Of a DNA stretch of 64,000 bases, positions 9,055 to 18,038 are shown in pieces. The translations under genes and the position numbers were made by a program. Source of the DNA: Corynebacterium yudongzhengii (lineage in GTDB: Bacteria; Actinomycetota; Actinomycetes; Mycobacteriales; Mycobacteriaceae); NCBI RefSeq assembly GCF_003065405.1, contig NZ_CP026947.1:2108001-2172000 (forward strand), written 5' to 3'. Position 1 is the stretch's first letter; every line of letters begins with the position of its first letter. A model generated the notes under the pieces. It was given only the letters and a program-made list of their open reading frames with translations, was not told the origin of the DNA and did no database searches.

Positions 9055-10095
9055 TCACCCGTTTTTGCCCCGGGCGGCCACCTCCCACGTCTCGCCCGCG
9101 GTCGTGCGCACCGTATCGACCAAATTCAGCACCGGGCACACATGGTTCGGGATGATCTCCAGCTCCTCCCCGATCGCCGGCAACGCGGACTTTTCGGGGA
9201 AGGTGACGGTTCCATGGTGCTCACTCAAGGCGGGCACCCGGGCCTCGGGATGCTTGGCGACGCGCGCGTAGCCCGTCGTCCACCCAGGCCGGTCCGAGCC
9301 GACGATCTTCGAGCCGGCGTCCACGATCACCTGGTGGAGGTCCTCCCGGCGCGAGACGACGGTCGTGCGGATTTTCAGCGCGATCTGCTCCTCGGTGCAG
9401 GTCCCGAGCTCGAGCTGCTGCGCATCGTTGAACACGTAGACGCCGGGGCGGATCTCGTCGATGATCTCCGCATCGGCATATACGGCCGACGGCGTCGAGC
9501 CCCCGCTGAGCACGAGGTCGTCGCGCCCCAGCTCCGCGCGTGCCGATTGCAAAGCGATCGCCTCGTCGTCGGCCGCCTTCCGGGGCGCGTCCGGCGCGTA
9601 GGAGTGCCCGGGGAACGTGAACAGGCCCATCAGCTGAAAACCAGCCTTGTCGAGGGCCTCGGCGACCGGGCGCACCTCGTGTGGCGGCACACCGGAGCGG
9701 TGATGTCCGGAGTCCACCTCGATGGCGAAGGAGGTGGACGTCGATAAGCCAGAACTGCCCCAGCGCGCGGCCGTTTCCACCGAGTCGATGCCCAGGATTA
9801 CCCGGGAGCGCAGGGCGTTGATGCGGGCGGCGGCGGCCGGGCTGGCGTTCAGCGGGTAGGCGATGAAGAGATCGCCGACCTTGTCGAAGACCTCGGCCTC
9901 GCCGATCGTGGCCACGCTCGCGGAGGTCGCCCCGGCGGCGCGCTGACGATCCGCGATCTCGTGGAGCTTGTGGGTCTTGTAGTGCGGGCGCAGGCGCTGG
10001 CCATGGGCCCGGGCGGCCTCGGCCATGCGAGCGATGTTGTCGTCGACGATGTCGGTATCGATGACGACGTACGGGGTCGGTGGCATCTCTGTCAC
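9055..10095 (-). CDS. D-threonine aldolase / D-serine dehydratase-like PLP enzyme
   Basis: This 346-residue fold-type III PLP protein (alanine-racemase N-terminal fold) has the PLP-binding RPHYKTHK at residues 37-43. Near the C-terminus, NHVCPVLNLVD carries the His-x-Cys metal-ligand motif of the D-serine dehydratase/D-threonine aldolase branch. The substrate is probably a D-amino acid or beta-hydroxy amino acid; I cannot say which. Its GTG start shares a base with the pqo stop (TAGTG), so it is translationally coupled to pqo upstream. Confidence 0.8.
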   Translation of the reverse strand: MTEMPPTPYVVIDTDIVDDNIARMAEAARAHGQRLRPHYKTHKLHEIADRQRAAGATSASVATIGEAEVFDKVGDLFIAYPLNASPAAAARINALRSRVILGIDSVETAARWGSSGLSTSTSFAIEVDSGHHRSGVPPHEVRPVAEALDKAGFQLMGLFTFPGHSYAPDAPRKAADDEAIALQSARAELGRDDLVLSGGSTPSAVYADAEIIDEIRPGVYVFNDAQQLELGTCTEEQIALKIRTTVVSRREDLHQVIVDAGSKIVGSDRPGWTTGYARVAKHPEARVPALSEHHGTVTFPEKSALPAIGEELEIIPNHVCPVLNLVDTVRTTAGETWEVAARGKNG

Positions 10096-11858
10096 TAGAA
10101 CCAGCGCTTCCTGCTGATATCGGCCGCGGAGCCGAGGTGCTTGAGGTTCGCCGCGGCCAGGTCCGCCATCTTGCCGATGCCGCCGCCGAACACCGTCTGC
10201 GCCGAGGCTCGCGAGAAGCCCAAGAGCATGTCCCAGGTGATCTCCGGCGGGATGGATAGGGCGTCGGGGTCGGTGACGACGTCGAGAAGCACCGGACCGT
10301 CGTAGGTGAACGCCTCCTTGATGGCCTTGTCGAGCTTCTTCGGGTCCTCGACGCGGATCGCCTTGATGCCGATGGCCTCGGCGATGGCGGCGTAGTTCAC
10401 GCCCTCGTGGTCGGTGCCGAAGTCCTCCATGCCGGCGACCAGCATCTCGAGTTTCACCATGCCGAGCGAAGAGTTGTTGAACGCGACCATCTTGATCGGC
10501 AGGTCGTGCAGCTTCACCGTGAGCAGCTCGCCGAGCAGCATGGACAGCCCGCCGTCACCGGAGAAGGTGATCACCTGGCGATCGCGGTCGGCGCACTGCG
10601 CGCCGATGGCCTGCGGCAAAGCATTGGCCATGGTGCCGTGCTTATAGGAACCGAGATCCTGGCGCTTACCGTTCGGAGTGATGTAGCGCGCCGCCCAGAC
10701 GTTGCACATGCCGGTATCGACGGTAAAGATCGCGTCCTCGTCGGCATGCTGATCGATGAGGCTGGCGAGGTACTCGGGGTGGATCGGCTTCCGCTTGCCC
10801 GCCTTCTTGGTGTAATTGTCGACGACCGAACCAATCAGCTCCGCATGCTCCTTGAGCTGCTTATCCAGGAAGGAGCGATCCTCCTTCTCCTCGATATGCG
10901 GCAGGATGTTGTCGAGCACCGCCGCCACATCACCGACCACCGGGTGATGCACGGTCGTGCGCCGGCCGATGTGCGCGGGATTGATGTCGATTTGCGCGAC
11001 GTTCTTGCTCGGCAGCCAATCGACATACGGGAAATCCGTGCCCACCAACACGAGCAGATCCGCCTCGCGCATAGCGTTCGAGCACGCGCCATAGCCCAAG
11101 AGGCCGGACATGCCGACGTCAAAAGGATTGTCGTACTGGATGTGCATCTTGCCGCCGAACGCGTGCCCGATCGGCGACTTGATCTTCTCCGCCAGCTTTA
11201 AGACCTGCTCGCGCGCATTAGCGACGCCGGCACCGCAGAACAAGGTGACGGTCTCCGCCTCGTTGATGGCCTGGGCAAGGTGGGCGGCCTCAGCGGAATC
11301 CGGGAAGACGACGGGCTTGCCGGTGGCAAACACCGAATCGGTGAAGGTGGTGTCCTCGACCTCCTCTTCGGAGACATCGCCGGGGACCACGATGACCGAG
11401 ACCCCGTCGCCGCCGAGCGTCGACTGGATCGCGTTATGCAGAATGCGGGTGCCCTGATAGGCGGAGTGCGCGACCTCGAGGTAGCCCGAGCACTCGCGGA
11501 ACAAATGCTCCGGGTGCGTCTCCTGGAAGAACGAGGTGCCGATCTGCTCGCTCGGGATCTGGGAGGCGATGGCTAAGACCTTGGCGCCGTTGCGGTGGGC
11601 TTCGAAAAGCCCCTGCACAAAGTGCGTGTTTCCCGGCCCGCAGGAACCGGCGCACACGGCGAGCTCGCCGGTGATCAGCGACTCCGCGCCGGCAGCGAAC
11701 GCGGCGGCTTCCTCGTTGCGCACGTGCACCCATTCGATCGACGAATCACGCACCGCGTCAGAGACCGGGTTCAGGCTGTCGCCGACGAGGCCATAAATGC
11801 GCTTCACGCCCTGCTTCTCGAGGGTCTGAATCATCGCCTCGGCGAAGTTACGTGCCAC
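10095..11858 (-). CDS. pqo: Pyruvate:quinone oxidoreductase (pyruvate dehydrogenase, quinone)
   Basis: This TPP- and FAD-dependent peripheral membrane enzyme oxidises pyruvate to acetate and CO2 and passes electrons to quinone. The N-terminal TPP domain has KRIYGLVGDSLNP. The C-terminal TPP motif runs GDGGLSMLLGEL through the NN of VAFNNSSLG. I place the start at GTG 11858, 18 nt downstream of an AAGGAG on the minus strand, giving 587 residues, close to the known corynebacterial length. An upstream in-frame extension to 11981 exists but reads as KPTKPNEPEAKPTKPKE low complexity, which is the translation of the G/T-rich repeat flank and probably not protein. Confidence 0.9.
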   Translation of the reverse strand: MARNFAEAMIQTLEKQGVKRIYGLVGDSLNPVSDAVRDSSIEWVHVRNEEAAAFAAGAESLITGELAVCAGSCGPGNTHFVQGLFEAHRNGAKVLAIASQIPSEQIGTSFFQETHPEHLFRECSGYLEVAHSAYQGTRILHNAIQSTLGGDGVSVIVVPGDVSEEEVEDTTFTDSVFATGKPVVFPDSAEAAHLAQAINEAETVTLFCGAGVANAREQVLKLAEKIKSPIGHAFGGKMHIQYDNPFDVGMSGLLGYGACSNAMREADLLVLVGTDFPYVDWLPSKNVAQIDINPAHIGRRTTVHHPVVGDVAAVLDNILPHIEEKEDRSFLDKQLKEHAELIGSVVDNYTKKAGKRKPIHPEYLASLIDQHADEDAIFTVDTGMCNVWAARYITPNGKRQDLGSYKHGTMANALPQAIGAQCADRDRQVITFSGDGGLSMLLGELLTVKLHDLPIKMVAFNNSSLGMVKLEMLVAGMEDFGTDHEGVNYAAIAEAIGIKAIRVEDPKKLDKAIKEAFTYDGPVLLDVVTDPDALSIPPEITWDMLLGFSRASAQTVFGGGIGKMADLAAANLKHLGSAADISRKRWF

Positions 11859-12110
11859 TAGTTCGTTCAGCTCCTTGGGTTTCGTTGGTTTTGCTTCGGG
11901 TTCGTTTGGTTTTGTTGGGTTGGTTTCGGGATTGTTTATGTCTCGCTGTCCAGTATTGCCGCGACCGCGAGATCCTGCCATGTGCGGGCAGGATGAGGTG
12001 GGGCGGACGGGCGTGTGGGCTGTGCTTTGTGTGGGGTTGGGGGTTCGTTTTGGGGTGGTTCGGGGTGTGGGGTTTGTTGTAGCGTGTTGGGGTTGGATTT
12101 GCGGCGTGTT
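11859..12110. other. G/T-rich non-coding flank of repeat cluster
   Basis: The plus strand here is strongly G/T-biased, with runs such as TTGGTTTTGTTGGGTTGG and GGGGTGTGGGGTTTG. I see no gene. Similar G/T-rich DNA lies to the left of most R1 clusters in the window. The pqo promoter must lie here. Confidence 0.6.
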
Positions 12111-12208
12111 GCGCTAGCGCTGGTCGAAAGGAGGTGCCCCTAAACGAGTCCCGCGCGGTCGAAAGGAACACTCCTTTCTATAGCCCTGCTTTCGACCAGC
12201 GTTAACGC
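12111..12208 (+). repeat. R1 palindromic intergenic repeat, copy 3
   Basis: A 98-bp copy starting GCGCTAGCGCTGGTCGAAA and ending TTTCGACCAGCGTTAACGC, with internal GAGTCCCGCGCGGTCGAAA on the plus strand. It is the first of three copies at an exact 232-bp period. Confidence 0.92.
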
Positions 12209-12342
12209 ACTATGAGGCGCGCGGACGGCGGCGTGTGCGGGCGATGCGATCTGGACACCTCGCCAGCCCCGTTCGCCCCAGCGACCCCGCCTGCCTCACT
12301 GGTTTCGCTGGGCAGCTCATTCTGCCTGACCGGGGCCATACC
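12209..12342 (+). repeat. R1-R1 spacer unit (134 bp), first copy
   Basis: This spacer is nearly identical in length (134 bp) and sequence to 12441-12574. Both contain GCGATCTGGACACCTCGCC and CCTCACTGGTTTCGC. It is homologous in reverse to 3265-3397. Confidence 0.88.
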
Positions 12343-12440
12343 GTGCTAGCGCTGGTCGAAAGGAGGCGCTCCTAAACGAGTCCCGCGCGGTCGAAAGGAA
12401 CACTCCTTTCTATAGCCCTGCTTTCGACCAGCGTTAACGC
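12343..12440 (+). repeat. R1 palindromic intergenic repeat, copy 4
   Basis: A 98-bp copy exactly 232 bp after copy 3, almost identical to it (GTGCTAGCGCTGGTCGAAA left arm, GCGTTAACGC right end). Confidence 0.92.
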
Positions 12441-12574
12441 ACTATGAGGCGTGTGGACAGCGGGGCGTGCGGGCAATGCGATCTGGACACCTCGCCAGCC
12501 CCGTCCGTCCCAGCGACCCCGCCGGCCTCACTGGTTTCGCCGGGCGGCTCATTCCGCCTAACCGGGACCATCCC
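12441..12574 (+). repeat. R1-R1 spacer unit (134 bp), second copy
   Basis: A tandem duplicate of 12209-12342 with scattered substitutions, mostly transitions. This suggests the duplication is not brand new. Confidence 0.88.
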
Positions 12575-12682
12575 GCGCTAACGCTGGTCGAAAACACCCC
12601 GACAGAAACGAGTCCCGCAAAGTCGAAAGGAGTAGGGCTTGCGGGTTCCTTTCGTTATGGTGAATTCGACCAGCGCTAGCGC
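12575..12682 (+). repeat. R1 palindromic intergenic repeat, copy 5
   Basis: A 108-bp copy with both outer arms intact (GCGCTAACGCTGGTCGAAA, TTCGACCAGCGCTAGCGC) but a diverged middle. It starts 232 bp after copy 4. Confidence 0.88.
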
Positions 12683-12805
12683 ATCATGAGAGTTCGACCA
12701 ACGGTGCATGCAACTGCACTAATCGGTCACCCCGCCAGCCTCGCCACCCCCATCAGCCTCTACCGCAAGCTCCACAGCCCCACTCCAGACTCGCCCGACC
12801 ATAAA

Positions 12806-12870
12806 GCGCTAACGCCGTCAGAAAAGAGGAGCACCGAAAGCAGTACTGAATTCGACTTCGCGGTATCCCT
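12806..12870 (+). repeat. Degenerate R1 remnant
   Basis: Starts GCGCTAACGCC and keeps fragments such as GAGGAGCACC, CGAAAGC and AATTCGAC, but has lost the right arm. The interval 12683-12805 before it carries weak similarity to other spacers (GGTCACCCCGCCAGCC). Confidence 0.5.
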
Positions 12871-12874
12871 TTTG

Positions 12875-12911
12875 AAAAACCCCACCTACCTTCACGGCAG
12901 GTGGGGTTTTG
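12875..12911 (-). terminator. Rho-independent terminator downstream of tRNA-Thr
   Basis: AAAACCCCACCT and AGGTGGGGTTTT form a strong 12-bp stem around a short loop. Read on the minus strand the hairpin is followed by a T-run, directly after the tRNA gene. The symmetry would let it work in both directions. Confidence 0.85.
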
Positions 12912-12913
12912 AG

Positions 12914-12986
12914 AGCTGAAGACGAGACTCGAACTCGCAACCTACGGTTTACAAGACCGTTGCGCTACCAATTGCGCCACTTCAGC
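12914..12986 (-). tRNA. tRNA-Thr (anticodon TGT)
   Basis: On the minus strand the acceptor stem is GCTGAAG/CTTCAGC. The D-arm is GCGC-AATTGGTA-GCGC. The anticodon stem-loop is ACGGT-CTTGTAA-ACCGT with anticodon TGT, and the T-arm is GCGAG-TTCGAGT-CTCGT. It is 73 nt including the discriminator T. CCA is not encoded. Confidence 0.96.
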
Positions 12987-12992
12987 GTGCCG

Positions 12993-13025
12993 GGTGACCG
13001 GACGGGTTGATCCTAGCCGGTCACC
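12993..13025. other. 9-bp perfect inverted repeat between ddh and tRNA-Thr
   Basis: GGTGACCGG and CCGGTCACC flank a 15-bp loop, immediately upstream of the tRNA on the minus strand and 69 bp past the ddh stop. There is no T-run. It could be a weak terminator for ddh or an RNA-processing structure. To its right, 13026-13093 is A/C-rich. Confidence 0.5.
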
Positions 13026-13093
13026 AAGCCGAGCCGGAAACCGCGGCCAAACCGCGGCCAAACCCAAACCCCGAAACCCCGAAACCACAACCC

Positions 13094-14062
13094 TTAAACG
13101 TCGCGGGCGATGAGCTCGTCGAGCGGGGTCGGGGAGATCAGGTACGGCGCGACCTCGAGAACCGTGTAGGCACCGGTGGTGCCCTGCTCCGCCAGGCGGG
13201 CGGCGGCGCGCGCGTAGGCGATCTGGACGCTGGCGGTGAAGTCGGGGTTGCGGTCGAGCTTCAGGATGTACTCGATCGTTTCGGTGTAGCCGCCGGTGTC
13301 CCCGGCGGTGATGACGTGTCCGCCGTGCGGCATGCCGGTGTGCTCGGCGTCGAAGGTGGCTTCGTCGATGAAGTGGACTTCGACGGTGTAGCCCTCGAAG
13401 TAGTCCGGCATGGTGCGGATCTCGTGTTCGATGCGCTCGTGTTCGGACTCGTCGGCGACGACGTAGCAGCTGCGCACGTGGGCCTGCTTACCGGTGAGGT
13501 CTCCGGCCTGCTGGGCGCGGGCTTTGTCGAGGGCGGCTTCGTCGGGAAGCGTGTACTGCACGGCCTTCTTCACGCCGTCGATGCGGCGCAGCGCGTCCGA
13601 ATGCCCCTGGGAGAGGCCCGGGCCCCAGAAGGTGTGCTGCTCGGCGGTGGGCAGGATGGCCTGCGCCATCGTGCGGTTGAGCGAGAACATGCCGGGATCC
13701 CAGCCGGTGGAGACGATCGCAACGGTGCCGGCCTCGCGGGCGGCCTCGTCCATCGCCTGCTTGTGACGCGGGACGTCGCGGTGGTTGTCATAAGTGTCGA
13801 CGGTCGGCGCGTGCTTCACGTACTCGACGGCCTGCTCGGGGATGTCGGTGGCGGAGCCGGTGCACAAGAGGGCGACGTCGAATTCCTTGGCTTCGGCCTT
13901 GGCGGCGAACTCGTCGACGGAGTAGACGGGGGTGTCGGTGTCGAGTTGGTCGCGGCGCGAGAAGATGCCGTAGGTCTCCATGTCGGGGGTGGACTTGATG
14001 AGCTTCTCGACGGACTTACCGAGGTTTCCGTAGCCGACAATCGCGGCGCGGATGGTGGACAT
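13094..14062 (-). CDS. ddh: meso-Diaminopimelate D-dehydrogenase
   Basis: Ddh converts tetrahydrodipicolinate, ammonia and NADPH directly to meso-DAP, the single-step branch of lysine and cell-wall synthesis. The start ATG 14062 gives MSTIRAAIVGYGNLGKSVEK, the NADP-binding Rossmann motif, with AAGGAG 8 nt upstream. A longer in-frame extension upstream is not needed. The 322-residue length fits the family. Conserved blocks include STGWDPGMFSLNR, FWGPGLSQGHSDALRRIDGV and MPHGGHVITAGDTGG. It is divergent from thrE. Confidence 0.96.
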   Translation of the reverse strand: MSTIRAAIVGYGNLGKSVEKLIKSTPDMETYGIFSRRDQLDTDTPVYSVDEFAAKAEAKEFDVALLCTGSATDIPEQAVEYVKHAPTVDTYDNHRDVPRHKQAMDEAAREAGTVAIVSTGWDPGMFSLNRTMAQAILPTAEQHTFWGPGLSQGHSDALRRIDGVKKAVQYTLPDEAALDKARAQQAGDLTGKQAHVRSCYVVADESEHERIEHEIRTMPDYFEGYTVEVHFIDEATFDAEHTGMPHGGHVITAGDTGGYTETIEYILKLDRNPDFTASVQIAYARAAARLAEQGTTGAYTVLEVAPYLISPTPLDELIARDV

Positions 14063-14218
14063 GCTCGTTGTCTCCTTCGGTGACGTTTCGCGTAACAGTT
14101 TCCGATAGCCCAACATAGTCACATTTTCCCACCCGCTTGGTGCACAGGCAGGGCCGGAAGGATACGATTTCGCCGTAGTCATTCTTGCTGAAACCATCGA
14201 CTTTGCGGGGGAGCGCAC

Positions 14219-15715
14219 GTGGGATTTCTGTCGCGGTTGAGTAACCGTTTGCCCGGCTCAGGCCACTTATCGACGGTGGATACCGCGCGCGCCGCACCGC
14301 CGCCGTCGCCACTTGCACCGATCGATTTGCAGGACCCCTCGCAGGTCGCCGGTGTGATGTCTATCGCGGCGCGGATCGGTGACATTTTGTTGTCTTCGGG
14401 CACCGGTAACCGGGATGCCAACGCGCAGCTGCGCGCCGTCACGGCGGCCTACGGGCTGGTGTATTGCCATGTCTCGATCACGTTCGACACGATCATGCTG
14501 TCGACCACCATCGGCGAGGACAACAAGCAGCCGGTGCAGGTCTTCCGGGTCGCCCGGAGTTTCGGCACGGATTTCTCGAAGCTGGCGGAAGTCGACCGCC
14601 TGATCCGCTCGATCCAGTCGGGGGCTACTCCCCCGGCGGTCGCGGAGAAGGTTCTCGACGAGCTCGAGGCCCGCCCCCGCGACTACGGCTTCAAGACCTC
14701 CATCTGGGGTTGGGCACTGATGGGTGGCGCGATCGCGATGCTGCTCGGCGGCAGCTGGTTCGTCGGGCTGGTGACGTTTATCACCTCGTATTTGATCATC
14801 GGGGTCAACGAGATCCTCGCCCGGCGCGGCCTGCCGGCCTTCTTCCTACAGATCACGGGCGGGTTCGTCGCCACGGTGCCGACGGCGATCATCTACGACG
14901 TCGCCCAACAGCTCGGCTATCAGATCAGACCGAGTCAGATCATCGCCTCGTGCATCATCGTCCTGGTCGCCGGGCTGTCCCTGGTGCAGTCCCTGCAGGA
15001 CGGGATCACGGGCTCGGTGGTGACGGGCTCGGCACGGTTTTTCGACACCATCCTCATGACCGCCGGCATCGTCGCCGGTGTGGCGCTCGGCATGCAGGCG
15101 GCGTCGTGGGTGGGTATCTCCCTGCCGCCGATGGAGGCCATCAGCCCACCGAACTTCGCGAACGCCCTCTTCCTCACCTTCATCGCCGCGTTCGTGTGTA
15201 TCGGCTTCGCCGTCGGTGTCTACGCCGAGCGCTCCGCGATCTGGGTCTCGGGCGCCGCGGGCATGCTGGGCGCAGGTGCGTATCACCTGGTGTTCATCCC
15301 GCTAGGCTTCGGTTCGGTCTCGGCGACAGTGTCGTCGGCGACGGTCGTCGGTTTAGCCGGTGGCCTGCTCGCCCGCCGCTTCCTGGTCCCGCCCCTAATC
15401 ACCGCGATCGCCGGCATTACCCCGATGCTGCCGGGCCTCATGCTCTACCGCGCGCTGTACGCACTGCTCAACGAGCAGGCGCTCATCGGCTTCACCAACC
15501 TCTTTTTGGCGCTGGCGACCGCCGGCTCGCTGGCCACGGGCGTCGTCTTGGGCGAGTGGTTGGCCCGTAAGCTGCGCCGCCCGCAGACCTTCCGGCCGTA
15601 TCAGGCCTACCGGCGCGCCCGTCGGTTCTCCTTCCAGGCGCTCAGCGCTGCGCAGAAGGTGGCCCGCTCGCGTCCGCGCAGGTCGCATGGGGTGCGCGGA
15701 GAACGGTCTCAGTAG
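14219..15715 (+). CDS. thrE: Threonine/serine exporter ThrE
   Basis: ThrE exports L-threonine and L-serine across the plasma membrane using the proton motive force. The protein has 498 residues. The N-terminal cytoplasmic domain has the family motif GLVYCHVSITFDTIMLS and the C-terminal half carries about ten hydrophobic segments. The GTG start at 14219 follows GGGGGAG closely. It ends in a basic tail (RRPQTFRPYQAYRRARR). The position between ddh and otsA is the usual corynebacterial one. Confidence 0.94.
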   Translation: MGFLSRLSNRLPGSGHLSTVDTARAAPPPSPLAPIDLQDPSQVAGVMSIAARIGDILLSSGTGNRDANAQLRAVTAAYGLVYCHVSITFDTIMLSTTIGEDNKQPVQVFRVARSFGTDFSKLAEVDRLIRSIQSGATPPAVAEKVLDELEARPRDYGFKTSIWGWALMGGAIAMLLGGSWFVGLVTFITSYLIIGVNEILARRGLPAFFLQITGGFVATVPTAIIYDVAQQLGYQIRPSQIIASCIIVLVAGLSLVQSLQDGITGSVVTGSARFFDTILMTAGIVAGVALGMQAASWVGISLPPMEAISPPNFANALFLTFIAAFVCIGFAVGVYAERSAIWVSGAAGMLGAGAYHLVFIPLGFGSVSATVSSATVVGLAGGLLARRFLVPPLITAIAGITPMLPGLMLYRALYALLNEQALIGFTNLFLALATAGSLATGVVLGEWLARKLRRPQTFRPYQAYRRARRFSFQALSAAQKVARSRPRRSHGVRGERSQ

Positions 15716-15773
15716 CGTAGACTGTTAGTCCGGTTGAATTTTCTCAGTCAGCATTTCGTCCAAGGAGTTGCCC

Positions 15774-16085
15774 GTGCCGCCGAAGGTCCAAGACACCCGC
15801 CCCAACGCCGAGGAAATCGAGGCCATCGAGTCGGAGACCGCCGGTAATGCCCGCCAGATTGTCTCCACCTACGCGGAAGACTTCTTCGACGGTGTCACGC
15901 TGATGTGCATGCTGGGCATCGAGCCAGAAGGCCTGGTGCACCGCAAAGTCGCCGAGGAGCTCGGCATCGACCAGGAGGAGGTCGAGCCGAAGAAGACGAC
16001 CAAGAAGACGACCAAGAAGACCTCGAAGAAGTCGTCGAAGAAGGCCTCGAAGAAGTCGTCGAAGAAGGCCTCGAAGAAGTCCTAG
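15774..16085 (+). CDS. Small acidic-head, lysine-repeat-tail protein
   Basis: A 103-residue protein; GTG 15774 sits 6 nt after AAGGAG and is preferred over the TTG 6 nt upstream. Residues 1-70 are acidic and globular (NAEEIEAIESETAGNARQIV, FFDGVTLMCMLGIEPEGLV). The last ~32 residues are a near-pure repeat of KKTTKK, KKSSKK and KKASKK. Histone-H1-like or AlaK-type tails of this kind bind nucleic acids or polyphosphate; that is inference. I do not know its function. It ends 4 bp before otsA, so it is in the otsA operon. Confidence 0.8.
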   Translation: MPPKVQDTRPNAEEIEAIESETAGNARQIVSTYAEDFFDGVTLMCMLGIEPEGLVHRKVAEELGIDQEEVEPKKTTKKTTKKTSKKSSKKASKKSSKKASKKS

Positions 16086-16089
16086 GGTC

Positions 16090-17541
16090 ATGAGCGGCGA
16101 CAATGAGTTTGTGGTAGTCGCCAATCGGCTGCCCGTGGATGCGATCGTCGATGAGCACGGCGGGACCACCTGGACGGAATCTCCGGGCGGGCTGGTCGCC
16201 GCCCTGTCCCCGGTCTTGTCGGCCCGGCGTGGCTGCTGGGTGGGCTGGCCGGGGCTTATCGACGCCGCCCCCGCACCCTTCCACACCGACTCCGGCATCC
16301 TTGTGCACCCAGTGCCGCTGACCGCCGACGACCACGAGCGTTTCTACGAGGGCTTTTCCAACGCCACGCTGTGGCCGCTGTATCACGATCTCATCGTCAC
16401 CCCGACGTATCACCGCGACTGGTGGCAGTCGTATCGCGACGTCAACTACCGCTTCGCCACCGAGGTCGATCGCGTGGCCGCGCCCGGCGCGACCGTCTGG
16501 GTGCAGGACTACCAGCTCCAGTTGGTGCCGGGGATTCTGCGCCAGCTGCGCCCGGATCTGACCATCGGGTTCTTCTTGCACATCCCCTTCCCCGGCCCGG
16601 ATCTGTTCCGCCAGCTGCCCTGGCGCGAAGAGGTGGTCCGCGGCCTGCTGGGCGCCGATCTCATCGGCTTCCACCTCGTCTCCAACGCGGAGAACTTCTT
16701 GTCGCTGGTGCAGCAGGTTTCTGGGCCGAAGGGCTCGCATACCGGCCAGCCGGACAGCCTTAAGGTGACCGGTTCGGCGTCGGTGCGCACGACGACGGCG
16801 TCGATTACCGCCTCCGATGGCCGTGAGGTCGCCGTCGCCGCCTACCCGATCTCTATCGACCCCACTTCCTTGGGTGAGGCGGATGACAAGGAGGTCGCCC
16901 GCCGACGGGCGGAGTTGGGGAATCCGGAGTGCATCCTGCTCGGCGTCGATCGTCTCGATTACACCAAGGGCATCCTGCAGCGGCTGGAGGCCTTCGAGGA
17001 GCTGCTCGAGGCGGGCGCGCTGGATCCGAACGAGGTGGTGTTCGTGCAGGTCGCCACGCCTTCACGGGAGCGCATTGAGCACTACCGCACCGCGCGCCGC
17101 CAGGTGGAAGAGGCGGTGGGGCGCATCAACGGCCGTTTTGCGAAAATCGGCCGGCCCGTCGTCCACTACCTGCACCGATCGCTGCCGAAGCGGCTGCTAC
17201 GGCACTACTACCAAGCCGCCGACGTCATGGTGGTCACCCCGTTTAAGGACGGCATGAATCTGGTGGCCAAGGAGTACGTCGCCTGCCACCCGGACGGCTC
17301 GGGCGCGTTGGTGCTCTCGGAGTTCGCGGGCGCCGCCGACGAACTGCTCCAGGCCAACCTGTGCAACCCCTTCGACATCGAGTCGCTGAAACGCGCGCTA
17401 CTGCAGGCGGTGCGCGGGCTCGAGCATGACCCGGAGACGATGCGCTCGCGGATGCGCGCCATGCATGAGCAGGTCTTAACGTTCGATGTCGACGCCTGGG
17501 CGAACGCTTCCTTGCGGGATTTGGACGAGGCGCGGCGATGA
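16090..17541 (+). CDS. otsA: Trehalose-6-phosphate synthase
   Basis: OtsA transfers glucose from a nucleotide sugar to glucose-6-phosphate, giving trehalose-6-phosphate. Trehalose is an osmolyte and the sugar of corynomycolates. The protein has 483 residues. GT20 features include [10 protein letters not shown] at the N-terminus, [43 protein letters not shown], and the C-terminal [16 protein letters not shown] and [14 protein letters not shown]. It overlaps the next lipoprotein gene by 4 bp (ATGA). otsB follows two genes later. Confidence 0.96.
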   Translation: MSGDNEFVVVANRLPVDAIVDEHGGTTWTESPGGLVAALSPVLSARRGCWVGWPGLIDAAPAPFHTDSGILVHPVPLTADDHERFYEGFSNATLWPLYHDLIVTPTYHRDWWQSYRDVNYRFATEVDRVAAPGATVWVQDYQLQLVPGILRQLRPDLTIGFFLHIPFPGPDLFRQLPWREEVVRGLLGADLIGFHLVSNAENFLSLVQQVSGPKGSHTGQPDSLKVTGSASVRTTTASITASDGREVAVAAYPISIDPTSLGEADDKEVARRRAELGNPECILLGVDRLDYTKGILQRLEAFEELLEAGALDPNEVVFVQVATPSRERIEHYRTARRQVEEAVGRINGRFAKIGRPVVHYLHRSLPKRLLRHYYQAADVMVVTPFKDGMNLVAKEYVACHPDGSGALVLSEFAGAADELLQANLCNPFDIESLKRALLQAVRGLEHDPETMRSRMRAMHEQVLTFDVDAWANASLRDLDEARR

Positions 17542-18017
17542 GTCGTCGATTAGCGGCCGTGGTGTGCGCGGCCGGGTTGGTCGCCACCGCCTGCGGCGAG
17601 CGCCCCCAGGCCGAGGCGGCGATCGTCGGGCCGACCTGGACGGTCACCGACGCCTACCGCGAGCCCGGCGCGCCCTCGGCTTTGCCGCCGACGGTGGCCG
17701 GCAGCGTGACCATGAGTTTTGGCGAGTCGAGTGTTACGGCGACGACGGGGTGTGGGCAGTTGCAGGCCGTCGTCACGTTTGTCGACGCCGGTAAGCCGGC
17801 GCGAGCCCAAGACGCCGACGCACTCACGGTCGAAGACGCCGAGCTTTCCGAGGCCGGAGACTGCGATGACTCGGCGCGGCGGGTGCATAGTCTGGTCACC
17901 GAGATGTTCGCTGCCGGCGAAACCCTGGACTTTTCGCCGCAGACGCACGGTGAGCTGCTCATATCCATGACCACGCACGCCGTCGACAACCCCTCCCTGA
18001 GACTGGCAACGCTCTAA
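17538..18017 (+). CDS. Predicted lipoprotein in the otsA-otsB operon
   Basis: A 159-residue protein with a signal peptide ending in the lipobox LVATAC (Cys near residue 19). The rest is a secreted domain with two further Cys (TTGCGQ, AGDCDD) that may form a disulfide. It resembles META/HslJ-like small beta domains in pattern ([31 protein letters not shown]), but I am not certain. Its start overlaps the otsA stop and it ends 21 bp before otsB. Confidence 0.8.
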   Translation: MSRRLAAVVCAAGLVATACGERPQAEAAIVGPTWTVTDAYREPGAPSALPPTVAGSVTMSFGESSVTATTGCGQLQAVVTFVDAGKPARAQDADALTVEDAELSEAGDCDDSARRVHSLVTEMFAAGETLDFSPQTHGELLISMTTHAVDNPSLRLATL

Positions 18018-18038
18018 ACGACGGGTACGCTAGAGTGC

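Noticed and set aside
12111..12870. CRISPR array
   Set aside because: Repeats are 98 bp, only three to four units occur, spacers are 134 bp and nearly identical to each other, and no cas genes are near.
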